From Sva-07 sp963715285 (GTDB lineage Bacteria; Actinomycetota; Acidimicrobiia; Acidimicrobiales; Ilumatobacteraceae): a stretch of DNA of 64,000 nucleotides. This document shows, one piece after another, positions 37,980 through 46,455 of this stretch (the first letter of the stretch is position 1; the number at the start of each line of letters is the position of its first letter). Location: assembly GCA_963715285.1 (NCBI GenBank), contig CAVQRU010000002.1:62001-126000 (forward strand). Reading direction: 5' to 3'. The notes beneath the pieces were generated by a model. The model was not told the DNA's origin. It saw only the letters and a program-made list of their open reading frames with translations, and searched no databases. A program made the position numbers and the translations under genes.

Positions 37980-38155
37980 TCAGATGCCGTTGACGATGGC
38001 GTTGAGCTTGGCGTCAGCGTCGTGCCGAACGCCGTCCACAGGGCGGCGAGGGCCACGACCAGGGCGGCGGCGGTGATGACGTATTCGATGGCGACGACGC
38101 CCTCGTCGGCCTGGACGTCGGTCTCGGCCGTGTACTTCTCGACGATGTTCAACAT
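37980..38155 (-). CDS. flp: Flp major pilin (one frameshift near the C-terminus)
   Basis: A ~58-residue pilin from ATG 38155, with AAGGAG about ten bases upstream. DEGVVAIEYVITAAAL holds the Flp signature: cleavage after Gly and the following Glu-Tyr pair, then a hydrophobic helix to about WTAFGTTL. After that the sense moves to another frame ending DAKLNAIVNGI and a stop at 37980-37982; one base change near 38008-38012 links them. In the uncorrected frame translation runs on for a further ~14 codons. It is the first gene of the operon and should be the most abundant product. Confidence 0.85.
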
Positions 38156-38291
38156 GTTGTTCTTGCTCCTTGGGTGATCCCGATCCCCGCCGATCGGGGT
38201 TGGGTAGGAGCGACGATAAAGACGGACGCCGAAGCGGAAATCCCCAAGATTGATGAATTCGGATTTCCGGCCGATTCCTACAGTTGCCGTC
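38156..38291. promoter_or_regulatory. divergent promoter region flp / tadV
   Basis: 136 bases between the pilin operon and the prepilin peptidase gene. It holds the flp ribosome-binding site and a short hairpin (CCCGATC 38180-38186 with GATCGGG 38193-38199) in the flp leader. Promoter elements could not be fixed by eye. Confidence 0.4.
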
Positions 38292-38849
38292 ATGCCGATT
38301 CCCGCACTCCTGCACAAGCACTCGCTCAACATCGCCACCGGTCTGCTGTTCGCACTCGCGTTCTGGCGCCTCGGGTTCAGCCCCGAGCTCCCCGCCGTGC
38401 TCGCGTTCATCTTCGGTGGCGTGCTCCTGGCGGTGATCGACTGGAAGGTCCATCGTCTCCCGACGCGGATCGTCTACTTCACGCTCGCGGGGGTCGCCGC
38501 AGGTCTCGTGTTCGCCTCGCTCGTCGAGTGGGACGTGGCGCCTCTGGCCACGGCGTTGCTCGGAGCGCTGCTCTTCACGAATGCGTTCTTCCTGATCTGG
38601 CTGTTCACCACCAAGTACGCCGGAATGATGATGCTCGGGTACGGCGACGTCAGGCTCGCGGCGGTCCTCGGGCTGCTGCTGGGCTGGTACGGACTTCCCT
38701 TCGTCCTGTACGGCGCCCTCGCCGGACATCTCCTGGCCCTGGCGATCGCAGTCGTCACGTGCGTTCGCAAGCGGCAGCTCCACATGACCTACTCGTTCGG
38801 CCCCCCGCTGATCGCGGGCACCCTCGCCGTCGTACTGTTCGCCGCGTAG
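38292..38849 (+). CDS. A24 prepilin peptidase (TadV/CpaA-like)
   Basis: 185 residues from ATG 38292. About six membrane helices; the two catalytic aspartates are in AVIDWKVHRLP and GYGDVRLAAVL (the GxGD motif). The enzyme lacks the N-methyltransferase domain of PilD, as usual for Tad peptidases. It processes Flp and TadE prepilins at the inner membrane. The gene is divergent from the pilus operon and sits 35 bases from the convergent regulator gene. Confidence 0.9.
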   Translation: MPIPALLHKHSLNIATGLLFALAFWRLGFSPELPAVLAFIFGGVLLAVIDWKVHRLPTRIVYFTLAGVAAGLVFASLVEWDVAPLATALLGALLFTNAFFLIWLFTTKYAGMMMLGYGDVRLAAVLGLLLGWYGLPFVLYGALAGHLLALAIAVVTCVRKRQLHMTYSFGPPLIAGTLAVVLFAA

Positions 38850-38883
38850 AACCGGCCCGTCGCCGCTCCGGCGCAGTGATCTG

Positions 38884-39693
38884 TCAGGCGATGTTGACGG
38901 AGTAGTCGGGGGCAGCTCCGCGACCGAGCGGCTCGGACCGCCGCCGGTCACGTCCGCCGACCGCCTCGGGGGGCAGCAGGCCTCGATGGCCGTCGGCCAG
39001 GGCGACGGCCGCAAGCTGTGACCGGACGCCGAGCTTCTGGAGTACCGATCGGATCTGTGATCGGACGGTGGTCACCGCCACGAAGTGCGCCTGGGCGATC
39101 TCCTCGGCGTTGAGGCCCTCCATCATCGCGGCGAGTACGAGCGCTTCTCGTTGTGTCAGCTGCGCGAAGGTCGCTTGCGCCCGAAGTGTCGCGGCCCGCT
39201 CGGCTCGCAGTCGTTCGAGCAGCTCGGCGCGGGCGGTGCGTCCGATGATCGGGCGTCCTTCGATGACCTGACCCAGGGTGGAGTCGACCTCGTCGAGCCC
39301 GGCGCCGATGCCGATCCAGCCGGCGGCACCGGCTTCGAGACACTCCGCCAGGACCGACCGACGGCGCTCTGCGGTGAGCATCACCACCTGTGAACCGATC
39401 GACACCAGCGGCCGGATCAGCCCGATCCCACTGCCGATGCCGTTGCGCATCTGGGTGTCCATGAGCACGCACTGCGGCTGGAACGCCTGCGCATGATCGA
39501 TCACGTCCTGCGCGCTCGGTCCACTGCTCGTCTCGACGTGCCAGGAACGCTCGGACAGCGCCAGCTGCAATCCCGCCGCGACCAACGCGTGTTCCTCGAC
39601 CACGAGCACCCTGCCGGTGACCGATCGATCGTCGTGTACACGTACCGCGTCACGACCGTCAGGTCCCGTCACCTCGGCTTCTCCAAGTCGCAT
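38884..39693 (-). CDS. NarL/LuxR-type response regulator with unusual receiver
   Basis: 269 residues from ATG 39693 (AAGGGA eight bases upstream). The receiver domain (about 26-145) begins GRVLVVEEHALVAAG, so the usual DD pair is EE; the phospho-acceptor aspartate is kept (CVLMDTQM), but the conserved lysine near its end is replaced in GWIGIGAGLDEV. The C-terminal LuxR helix-turn-helix (LTQREALVLAAMMEGLNAEEIA, about 195-250) is normal. No sensor kinase gene adjoins it. Its position beside the Tad locus suggests control of pilus genes, by weak or phosphorylation-independent signalling; that is inference. Confidence 0.82.
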   Translation of the reverse strand: MRLGEAEVTGPDGRDAVRVHDDRSVTGRVLVVEEHALVAAGLQLALSERSWHVETSSGPSAQDVIDHAQAFQPQCVLMDTQMRNGIGSGIGLIRPLVSIGSQVVMLTAERRRSVLAECLEAGAAGWIGIGAGLDEVDSTLGQVIEGRPIIGRTARAELLERLRAERAATLRAQATFAQLTQREALVLAAMMEGLNAEEIAQAHFVAVTTVRSQIRSVLQKLGVRSQLAAVALADGHRGLLPPEAVGGRDRRRSEPLGRGAAPDYSVNIA

Positions 39694-39875
39694 TCCGTCC
39701 GTCCCTTGCTGCTCGTCTCTGTTGGTGATCGGCGGGTCGAGCGTGGGTTCGGAGCGCGGGCGGTCGATCTTGCGGAAGCCTTGAGGGTGCAGCACGGATT
39801 TCGACCCCTGCTGTAACACGATGGTCACGGTGCGGTCACCGAGGGGCGTGTCGTCGACCGGTACGGTGCCCGGCC
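39694..39875. promoter_or_regulatory. divergent spacer, regulator / ACT-domain gene
   Basis: 182 bases separating two divergent genes. The minus-strand frame stays open here, but without a credible start. No clear promoter pair or dyad was found. Confidence 0.35.
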
Positions 39876-40496
39876 GTGGTCACGATCGTCGTCAGAGTCT
39901 GGATGCCCGATCGGCCCGGCGCGCTCGGGCAGGTGGCGAGCCGGATCGGTGCCGTTCGCGGTGACGTCCTCGCGATCGAGATCCTCGAGCAGGGTGGCGG
40001 CCGTGCGATCGACGAACTCACCGTCTCGTTGCCCGATGACGATCTGTTGTCGCTGCTGACCGCAGAGGTCGACGCGGTCGACGGGGTGTCGGTCGAGAGC
40101 ATCAGGGTCGTCGACCCGGACCGCACCGATGCGAGCCTGTCGGCGCTCGCGCTCGGCGCAGCGATCGCCGAGTGCGCGTCGGGTGAGCGGCTCGGGGTGA
40201 TGGTGCAGGGGATCCAGCGGTTCTCCGAGACCGACTGGGTCGTCGTGCTGGCCGACGGCGAACCGGTTGCCTCGGTCGGCGAGGTCCCGGATCTCGGCTG
40301 GCTGACAGCGTTCCTGGCCGGCAGCGAGCACCTCGACGGATTGGACGACTCGGCGCCGAGTGACCTGCTGTGGGCGAGCATGACGGTGTCGCGGCTCACG
40401 GTGGCCGCCGGGCGGTCGGGCAACCCGATCCACGAGCGCGAACGGGTCCGGTTCTCCCTGCTCGTGCGCCTCGCCGACGCCCTCGTCGCCCCCTGA
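39876..40496 (+). CDS. ACT-domain protein
   Basis: 206 residues from GTG 39876. The first ~75 residues are an ACT domain (VVRVWMPDRPGALGQVASRIGA, then DVLAIEILEQGGG), the small fold that senses amino acids; the second half has no recognised domain but resembles a GAF-like or degenerate sensor region. Stand-alone ACT proteins like this occur widely in actinobacteria without assigned function. No Shine-Dalgarno is visible, so the message may be leaderless. A strong bidirectional terminator follows the stop. Confidence 0.82.
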   Translation: MVTIVVRVWMPDRPGALGQVASRIGAVRGDVLAIEILEQGGGRAIDELTVSLPDDDLLSLLTAEVDAVDGVSVESIRVVDPDRTDASLSALALGAAIAECASGERLGVMVQGIQRFSETDWVVVLADGEPVASVGEVPDLGWLTAFLAGSEHLDGLDDSAPSDLLWASMTVSRLTVAAGRSGNPIHERERVRFSLLVRLADALVAP

Positions 40497-40509
40497 CGCT
40501 CACCCCGAA

Positions 40510-40564
40510 CCCGAAAAATGCCCCGGACGTCGCGCCAGGCGCGCAGATCAAGGCATTTTTCGGG
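40510..40564. terminator. bidirectional terminator
   Basis: CCCGAAAAATGCC (40510-40522) and GGCATTTTTCGGG (40552-40564) form a perfect 13-bp stem whose arms carry A5 and T5, giving U-tracts either way. The loop holds a second small dyad (CGCGCC-A-GGCGCG). It lies exactly between the convergent ACT-domain and glpK genes. Confidence 0.8.
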
Positions 40565-40579
40565 GTGGTGCGGGGTGGG

Positions 40580-42075
40580 TCAGTGGGGGATCCAGGCGCG
40601 GGAGCGTTCGACGGCGCGGAGCCACTGGGCGTGGAGCGCGTCGGAGACGGTGCGATCCGCGGCGGGCGTGAACTCGGCGTCGAGTTCCCACTGGTCACCG
40701 ACGGCCTCGAGATCCGGCCACACACCCTCGGCCAGGCCGGCGAGGAACGCGGCGCCGAGCGCGGTGGTCTCCTGGTCGGCCGGGCGTTGGACCGTCACCC
40801 CCAACTGATCGGCCTGGAACTGACACAGCAGGTCCATCACCGAGGCACCGCCGTCCACGCGCAGGTCGACGATCGGTGTGCCGCTGGCAGCGGTCATCGC
40901 ATCGATCACGTCGCGGGTCTGGTACGCCATCGACTCCACGACGGCTCGTGTGATCTCCGCCCGACCGGTCCCCCTCGTGATGCCGACGATCGTGCCACGG
41001 GCATAGGGATCCCACCACGGCGACCCGAGTCCGGCGAATGCGGGCACGACGTACACGCCGCCGGTGTCGTCGACCGACTCCGCCAGCGGCCCCGCCTCGG
41101 CCGCCGACTCGATGATCGAGATGCCGTCGCGCAGCCACTGGATCGCTGCGCCCGTCGCGAAGATCGATCCCTCGAGCGCGTAGTGCGTCGTTCCGTCGGC
41201 GAGGGTCCAGGCCACGGTCGTGAGCATCCCCTCGGTGGGAGGCGGGCACGTCTCGCCCACGTTGAGGAGTACGAACGAGCCGGTGCCGTAGGTGTTCTTC
41301 GCCATCCCCGGCGTGACGCACGCCTGGCCGAACAGCGCGGCCTGCTGATCGCCGGCGACCCCGCTGATCGGGATGTTCCCGGGCACCCCCGCGCGCTCGT
41401 CGGTCGTGCCGATCCGGCCACTCGACGGCACGATCGTCGGCAGCGCGGCGATCGGGACGTGGAGGAGGGCGCAGAGGTCGGGATCCCAGCTCCGCGAGCG
41501 GATGTCGCACAGCATCGTGCGGCTGGCATTGGTGACGTCGGTGGCGAAGACCGCGCCGTGGGTCAACTTCCAGATCAGCCAGGTGTCGATCGTGCCGATG
41601 GCGAGATCGTCGTCGACGGGGATGTCACGGTTCGCGAGCAGCCATTCCGCCTTGGTGCCGGAGAAGTAGGGATCGAGGACGAGCCCGGTGCGCTCGCGGA
41701 CCAGCGGAAGATGGCCGTCGTTGCTCAGTTGGTCGCAGCGATCTGCCGTCCGTCGGTCCTGCCACACGATCGCGGTGCCGTAGGGACGACCGGTCGACCG
41801 GTTCCAGGCGAGGATGGTTTCGCGCTGATTGGTGATCCCGATCGCAGCGACGCCGTCCACATCGTCGAGACCGAGGACCTCGCCGACGACGGAGTTGAGC
41901 GTGTGTCGCGCCGCCTCCCAGATCTCGTCGGCGTCGTGCTCGACCCAGCCCGGTTCGGGGTAGTGCTGGGCGAACTCGCGGTACGACCCGATCGAGGGTC
42001 GGCCGTCGGTGAAGACCGCACGGCTGCGCACCCCCGTGGTCCCGGCATCGATCGCGATGACACAGCGTCCCGTCA
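40580..42075 (-). CDS. glpK: glycerol kinase
   Basis: 498 residues from GTG 42075. It shows the full glycerol kinase pattern: CVIAIDAGTTGVRSRAV, EFAQHYPEPGWVEHD, GITNQRETILAWNR, GTIDTWLIWKLT and LRVDGGASVMDLLCQFQAD. It phosphorylates glycerol to sn-glycerol-3-phosphate, feeding GlpD encoded far upstream in this window. No glycerol facilitator gene adjoins it. The carbohydrate kinase at 13091-14560 is a more distant paralogue. The small membrane-protein gene upstream reads the same way. Confidence 0.96.
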
Positions 42076-42122
42076 CGGGCGCAGAATGTAGTCGACCGGG
42101 GCCACTCCGGTCCCGGTCCCCG

Positions 42123-42476
42123 TCAACGTCTCCGTTTCGAGGTCGATTTCGGGCGGTTGCCGCCACCGGCGGTACGGCTCGTGGGTGCCGGCTTCGATCG
42201 TGCGGCGACGTCGGAGGTCGCGGCCGTCGGCGACGCGTCGGTGGGAGCGGCGCCGCGGCGGACGTCCTTGAGGCGCTGGCGCTGGTAGCCGAACTTCGCC
42301 AAGGTGGCACCGAACGCCAGGTACAGCGGGCCGCTGATCAGCACGCCGGCAATCGCGCCGAGCACGTTGTCGCCACGGAAGAAGATCACGAAGACCGCGC
42401 TCATGATCGCGGCATAGATCAGCCACTCGCGGATCAACCGTTGCCACGGTACCGGTCGGCTGCTGTCCCATCCCAT
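42123..42476 (-). CDS. small membrane protein
   Basis: 117 residues from ATG 42476. Two hydrophobic segments at about 19-35 and 40-62 are followed by a basic, Thr/Ala/Arg-rich tail (from about residue 75). No known domain recognised; the layout is like the DUF4229-type proteins of actinobacteria. It lies between lpqB and glpK, all on the minus strand, with 47 bases to glpK. Confidence 0.65.
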   Translation of the reverse strand: MGWDSSRPVPWQRLIREWLIYAAIMSAVFVIFFRGDNVLGAIAGVLISGPLYLAFGATLAKFGYQRQRLKDVRRGAAPTDASPTAATSDVAARSKPAPTSRTAGGGNRPKSTSKRRR

Positions 42477-42533
42477 CCACCAAGTGCTAGCAGGGCAGGT
42501 GCCCCGTCGAAACCTCGACGAGGATCAGGCCGG

Positions 42534-43166
42534 TCAGGCGTCGGGCGTCGGCACGCCCGGGAACGCCGGTTGCGTCGATTCGACCAGGCCCGGGTAGTCG
42601 TAGGCGGTCAACGGACGATCGGTGAGCTCGCCGTTGCCGAGCGGCCACACACGCGGTGTGCCATCGATGCGCAACTCGACGGCACGGACGCCGTCGATGT
42701 CGGTCGCCGTCGTGACGATCTGGGCGACGGCGAGACGCAGCCCGTCGGGGGTGAGGTCGCCGAACACGTCGTTCATGTCGACGGTGAGCACCTGGCCGAT
42801 CGGACGGGGGGTGCCGATCAACTCGACGTCGGAGGGGATCGCGGTGTCGAGTTGGGCGTCGCGTTCTTCGGCGTTGGGCCCGGCGAACAGCGACCCCAGC
42901 ACGGCGCTCGCACCGGTGGGGACGTCGCGGGACACCGATCGCAGTCGCTGCGGTTGCTGGGGATCGGGCGGGGCCAGGAGGTAGATGCGCTGGGTGCCGG
43001 CGGCCTCGTCGCCGGTCGCCGGTTCCCCGAACACCGCAGTGCGCTCCTCCGACAGGTCGTTGGGTGCCGATTCCGGCTGGATCGCGCAGGCCGACACGAC
43101 GGCGACGAGCGCCAGCAGGACGGCAACGAGACGCCCGGGTGCGTGGGCCGGCCTGATGTGCGTCAT
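42534..43166 (-). CDS. lpqB: LpqB-like lipoprotein, GerMN domain only
   Basis: 210 residues from ATG 43166, overlapping the mtrB stop (ATGA). A lipobox VVSAC puts the lipid-modified cysteine at residue 27. The rest is a single GerMN domain (IYLLAPPDPQQPQRLR ... QVLTVDMNDVFGDLTPDGLRLAVAQIV). In mycobacteria LpqB is about 580 residues, with a further beta-propeller-like domain, and it modulates the sensor MtrB; here only the GerMN part remains. The mtrA-mtrB-lpqB order supports the identification. It would sit on the outer face of the membrane beside MtrB. Confidence 0.85.
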   Translation of the reverse strand: MTHIRPAHAPGRLVAVLLALVAVVSACAIQPESAPNDLSEERTAVFGEPATGDEAAGTQRIYLLAPPDPQQPQRLRSVSRDVPTGASAVLGSLFAGPNAEERDAQLDTAIPSDVELIGTPRPIGQVLTVDMNDVFGDLTPDGLRLAVAQIVTTATDIDGVRAVELRIDGTPRVWPLGNGELTDRPLTAYDYPGLVESTQPAFPGVPTPDA

Positions 43167-44605
43167 TCGTCGAGCTCCGATGCCATCAGCTCGATCACGA
43201 ACCGGGCTCCCGGCTCGCCGTCGAGACGGTCTTCCACCCACACCCGCCCGCCGTGCATGCGGACGTGTTCGTCGACCAGCGACAGGCCGAGGCCAGCGCC
43301 CTCGCTCCCGGTGCGTCGCCCCGCCCCGCCCCCGCGGGCGAATCGTTCGAAGACGAGATCACGTTCCTCCTCGGGCACACCCGGGCCGTGATCCTCGACG
43401 GCGATCAGGATGTGCGACATCGGCTCGTTGTCGGGGTTGAGCACGGTGATCGACACCTCCGGCTCGCCGCCGCCGTAGGCGCGGGCGTTGTCGATCAGGT
43501 TGGCGATCACCCGGGCCAGTCGCCGGCGGTCGCCCCGGATCAGCGCGGTCTCGGCGCGTTCGGACACGACCACCGGTGTCTTCGGCAGCGAGCTGACCGC
43601 GACGGCCTGGCGGACGAACTCCGCGGCGAGCAGTTCCTCCATGTGGAGTCGGATGGCGCCGGCGTCGAATCGGGAGATCTCCAGCAGGTCCTCGACCAGG
43701 CCCTGGAAGCGAACGACGTCGCTGGCCAGGAGGTCGAGGGCGGCCTGCGCCCGTTCGGGGAGTTCGTCTCGGCGGGCCTCCATCACCTCGACCGACGCCG
43801 ACAGCGTCATCAGGGGCGACCGCAGCTCATGGCTGACGTCCGAGGCGAACCGAGCGTCGCGTTCGACGCGTTGCTGGAGGGCCTCGGCCATGTCGTTGAA
43901 GGACTCGGTGAGCACCCGCAGATCCGGGTCGTCGGTCGACTCGAGGCGGGTGTCGAGCCGCCCGCCTGCGATCGCCGAGGCGGCTTGCGCGGCGGTGCCC
44001 ACCGGCCGCACGGCCCGGCGGGCGGCGAAGATGCCCAGGAGCACGGCGAGGCCGGTGCTGATCGCAGCGGCGAACACGAGCGACAGGCGGACGTTCGACA
44101 GCGTCGAGTCGGCTTCCTCCAGGCTGAACGCCTGGAAGTAGGCGCCGATCCGCGGCACGTCCCATCCGACGATGACGTTGAGTTCGTCGCCGACGTCGAC
44201 GATCTGGCTCGCCGACGTGCCCTCGTCGATCACCCGGGTGACCAGTTCCGGGGGGATGTCGGGGTTCTGGAAGGTGGCGGCTCCACCCGTCCATCGCCCG
44301 CCGTACCAGATGAGGTAGTCCTGCACGCCGATGCGTGCCAACGACGACGTTGCGGGCTCGGCGTCACTCGGCAGGGTTCGCAGGTCGCGTTCGACGCCTT
44401 GAGCGTTGCGCTGCGACGTGGAGATGGCGGTGTCGATTCGTTCGGCGACGATGCTCGAGCGGGCGAGGCCGTAGGTGGTGGTGGCGAGGAACAGTGACAA
44501 CAGGAGCGAGCCGAGCGTGAAGATCAGCAGAATGCGTCGCCGCAGACCGAGCGCCGCCGGGCGGGAGCGGTTGACCAGGCGACGGAACCAGCCGCCTTCG
44601 TTCAC
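43163..44605 (-). CDS. mtrB: sensor histidine kinase MtrB
   Basis: 480 residues from GTG 44605. Membrane helices at about 25-47 and 176-195 flank a ~125-residue extracellular sensor domain; then HAMP (about 196-250), the H-box FASDVSHELRSPL with His259, and the ATPase with NLIDNARAYGGG, DHGPGVPEEER and GAGLGLSLV. Together with MtrA it forms the conserved actinobacterial two-component system linking envelope state to cell division and wall metabolism. Coupled by overlap to mtrA (GTGA) before it and lpqB (ATGA) after it. Confidence 0.93.
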   Translation of the reverse strand: MNEGGWFRRLVNRSRPAALGLRRRILLIFTLGSLLLSLFLATTTYGLARSSIVAERIDTAISTSQRNAQGVERDLRTLPSDAEPATSSLARIGVQDYLIWYGGRWTGGAATFQNPDIPPELVTRVIDEGTSASQIVDVGDELNVIVGWDVPRIGAYFQAFSLEEADSTLSNVRLSLVFAAAISTGLAVLLGIFAARRAVRPVGTAAQAASAIAGGRLDTRLESTDDPDLRVLTESFNDMAEALQQRVERDARFASDVSHELRSPLMTLSASVEVMEARRDELPERAQAALDLLASDVVRFQGLVEDLLEISRFDAGAIRLHMEELLAAEFVRQAVAVSSLPKTPVVVSERAETALIRGDRRRLARVIANLIDNARAYGGGEPEVSITVLNPDNEPMSHILIAVEDHGPGVPEEERDLVFERFARGGGAGRRTGSEGAGLGLSLVDEHVRMHGGRVWVEDRLDGEPGARFVIELMASELDE

Positions 44606-45291
44606 GTCTGGAGCCGGTACCCGAGCCCGCGGACCGTGACGACGTGACGCGGGTTTGCGGGGTCGGCCTCGACCTTGGTGCGCAGACGGCGCACGTGCAC
44701 GTCGACGAGGCGGCCGTCACCGAAGTAGTCGTAGCCCCACACCTTGTCGAGCAGTGCCTCTCGGCTGAGGACCTTGCCCGGGCTCTCGGCGAGTTCGCAG
44801 AGCAGGCGGAACTCGGTCTTGGTGAGGTGCACCTCCTCGCCATCGCGCAGCACCTTGCCCTCGTCGGGGATCAGCTCGAGGTCGCCGAAGCTGAGGCGAG
44901 CATGACCGGGCGCGCTCGGGCGAATCCGGCGGAGCAGCGCGCGGATCCGTGCGGAGAGCTCCTTGGGAGCGAACGGCTTGGTGAGGTAGTCGTCGGCGCC
45001 GGCTTCGAGCCCGGCGACCACGTCGTGGGTGTCGTTGCGGGCGGTCACCATCACCACGGGCACGTCACTCGTCCGGCGCAGGGTGCGACACAGCTCGAAT
45101 CCGTCGATGCCCGGCAGCATGATGTCGATCAGCACGACATCGGGGTTCGAGCGGGCGAACTTCTCGATCGCCTCCTCGCCGCTCTCGGCCTCGTCGACGG
45201 TCCAGCCCTCGTCCTCGAGCGCCAGTTTGACCGCGGAACGAATGCGTTCGTCGTCCTCGACGGCCAGGATGCGTGTACCCACGCTCCCCAT
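44602..45291 (-). CDS. mtrA: response regulator MtrA
   Basis: 229 residues from ATG 45291 (GGGGAG is part of the codon region, so the start could also be the ATG seven codons upstream). An OmpR-type regulator: acidic pair at 13-14, phospho-acceptor Asp56 in VLIDIMLPG, conserved Lys105 in LTKPFAP, and a winged helix ending YDYFGDGRLVDVHVRRLRTKVE. High likeness to MtrA of mycobacteria and streptomycetes, where it controls division, wall hydrolase and developmental genes. First gene of mtrA-mtrB-lpqB. Confidence 0.95.
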   Translation of the reverse strand: MGSVGTRILAVEDDERIRSAVKLALEDEGWTVDEAESGEEAIEKFARSNPDVVLIDIMLPGIDGFELCRTLRRTSDVPVVMVTARNDTHDVVAGLEAGADDYLTKPFAPKELSARIRALLRRIRPSAPGHARLSFGDLELIPDEGKVLRDGEEVHLTKTEFRLLCELAESPGKVLSREALLDKVWGYDYFGDGRLVDVHVRRLRTKVEADPANPRHVVTVRGLGYRLQT

Positions 45292-45349
45292 GATGCCGTA
45301 TCGCGCGCCCATTTGCTGGACACGGGCCCCCGGGACTTCCGATCGAGTG

Positions 45350-46153
45350 TCAGGCGTCGATGGTCGCGATGAGCTCGAGAAGTGCGTCGTGGACCCCCGG
45401 GGCGGCCGCGACCGTCGCCGTGGGCCCGGCCCGACCGTGTGTGAAGTCGGAGGTTCGGGCACCGGCTTCTGCCGCGATCAGCACGCCGGCGGCGAGGTCC
45501 CAGGAGTTGAGGTGCTCCTCGAAATAGGCGTCGAGACGGCCGCAGGCAACCAGGCAGAGATCGATCGCCGCCGAGCCGAGACGTCGGATGTCACGCACGG
45601 CGGGCAGCAGCTCGGCCAGTCGGCGGGCCTGCAGCGTGCGTCGCTCGGCGGAGTAGCTGAACCCCGTGCCGACGAGTGCCTCGGACAGCGCACTCGCCGA
45701 CGAGCAGTGGATCGCTTCACCGTTGCGGGTGGCACCCTGACCGCGAGCGGCCGAGAACAACTCGTCGGTGACCGGCGCATACACGGCGCCGACCAGCGGC
45801 CCGTCGGCGTCGACCACTGCGACCGACGTACACCAACTGGGAAGGTCGTACACGAAGTTCGCCGTGCCGTCGATCGGGTCGACGTGCCAGGCGAGGCCGG
45901 AGTTGCCGACGTGGTCGGCTCCCTCCTCGCCGACGATCGAGTCGTCCGGTCGACGTGTTCGGATGGTGCCGACGATCAGACGCTCGGCGGCACGGTCGAA
46001 CTCCGTGACGGGATCGGTCGGGCTGGACTTCGTGTCGTGCGCGACGGGTTGCCCGACGCCGAGCAGTCGCCGCCCGGTGAGTGCGTCGGTTCCGGCCCGC
46101 ACCGCCAGCTCCTCGGCGAACGAGCGGAGCTCAGCGAGGAGCGTGACCGGCAC
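45350..46153 (-). CDS. inositol monophosphatase family protein
   Basis: 267 residues from GTG 46153. Metal-binding motifs: IVGEEGADH (Glu), WHVDPIDGTANFV (the DPIDGT box) and NSWDLAAGVLI. The enzymes remove phosphate from inositol phosphate, histidinol phosphate or 3'-phosphoadenosine phosphate; the exact substrate is not clear. Since inositol lipids are expected in this organism (PimB-like enzyme in the same window), inositol-1-phosphate is a good guess. It overlaps the membrane-protein gene upstream by 23 bases. Confidence 0.9.
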   Translation of the reverse strand: MPVTLLAELRSFAEELAVRAGTDALTGRRLLGVGQPVAHDTKSSPTDPVTEFDRAAERLIVGTIRTRRPDDSIVGEEGADHVGNSGLAWHVDPIDGTANFVYDLPSWCTSVAVVDADGPLVGAVYAPVTDELFSAARGQGATRNGEAIHCSSASALSEALVGTGFSYSAERRTLQARRLAELLPAVRDIRRLGSAAIDLCLVACGRLDAYFEEHLNSWDLAAGVLIAAEAGARTSDFTHGRAGPTATVAAAPGVHDALLELIATIDA

Positions 46154-46424
46154 CGGTGCGGTCCTCGATCTCGCGCCACTCGCCGATCGCTCGCATCACC
46201 AGCACGGCGACGATCGCCATGCCACCGGCGGCGGCCAGCGCGCCGATCAGCAGCCCGAGACCGGTCCAGACGCCGCAGTCGCCCTCGCACTGCAGCGAGA
46301 CCAGTGAGTAGCCGATCAGTGCCCCGGCCAGCCCGCTCAAGCAGATCGCGGCGAACGCCGTGATGCGCACACCAACCGACGGCAGTGCCGAGAGTTGACC
46401 GTCTGGCTCGTCGGGCACGCTCAC
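46131..46424 (-). CDS. small membrane protein upstream of IMPase
   Basis: About 97 residues from GTG 46424. Two hydrophobic segments (VRITAFAAICLSGLAGALIGYSL at about 22-44 and GLGLLIGALAAAGGMAIVAVLV at about 54-76) flank a CEGDC pair; the tail is charged. No family recognised. It starts 31 bases from the divergent dinB gene and overlaps the IMPase gene, so the two are probably one unit. Confidence 0.6.
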   Translation of the reverse strand: MSVPDEPDGQLSALPSVGVRITAFAAICLSGLAGALIGYSLVSLQCEGDCGVWTGLGLLIGALAAAGGMAIVAVLVMRAIGEWREIEDRTGAGHAPR

Positions 46425-46455
46425 GGCGACGCAGCGTACCGGCCAGACTGTCGCC

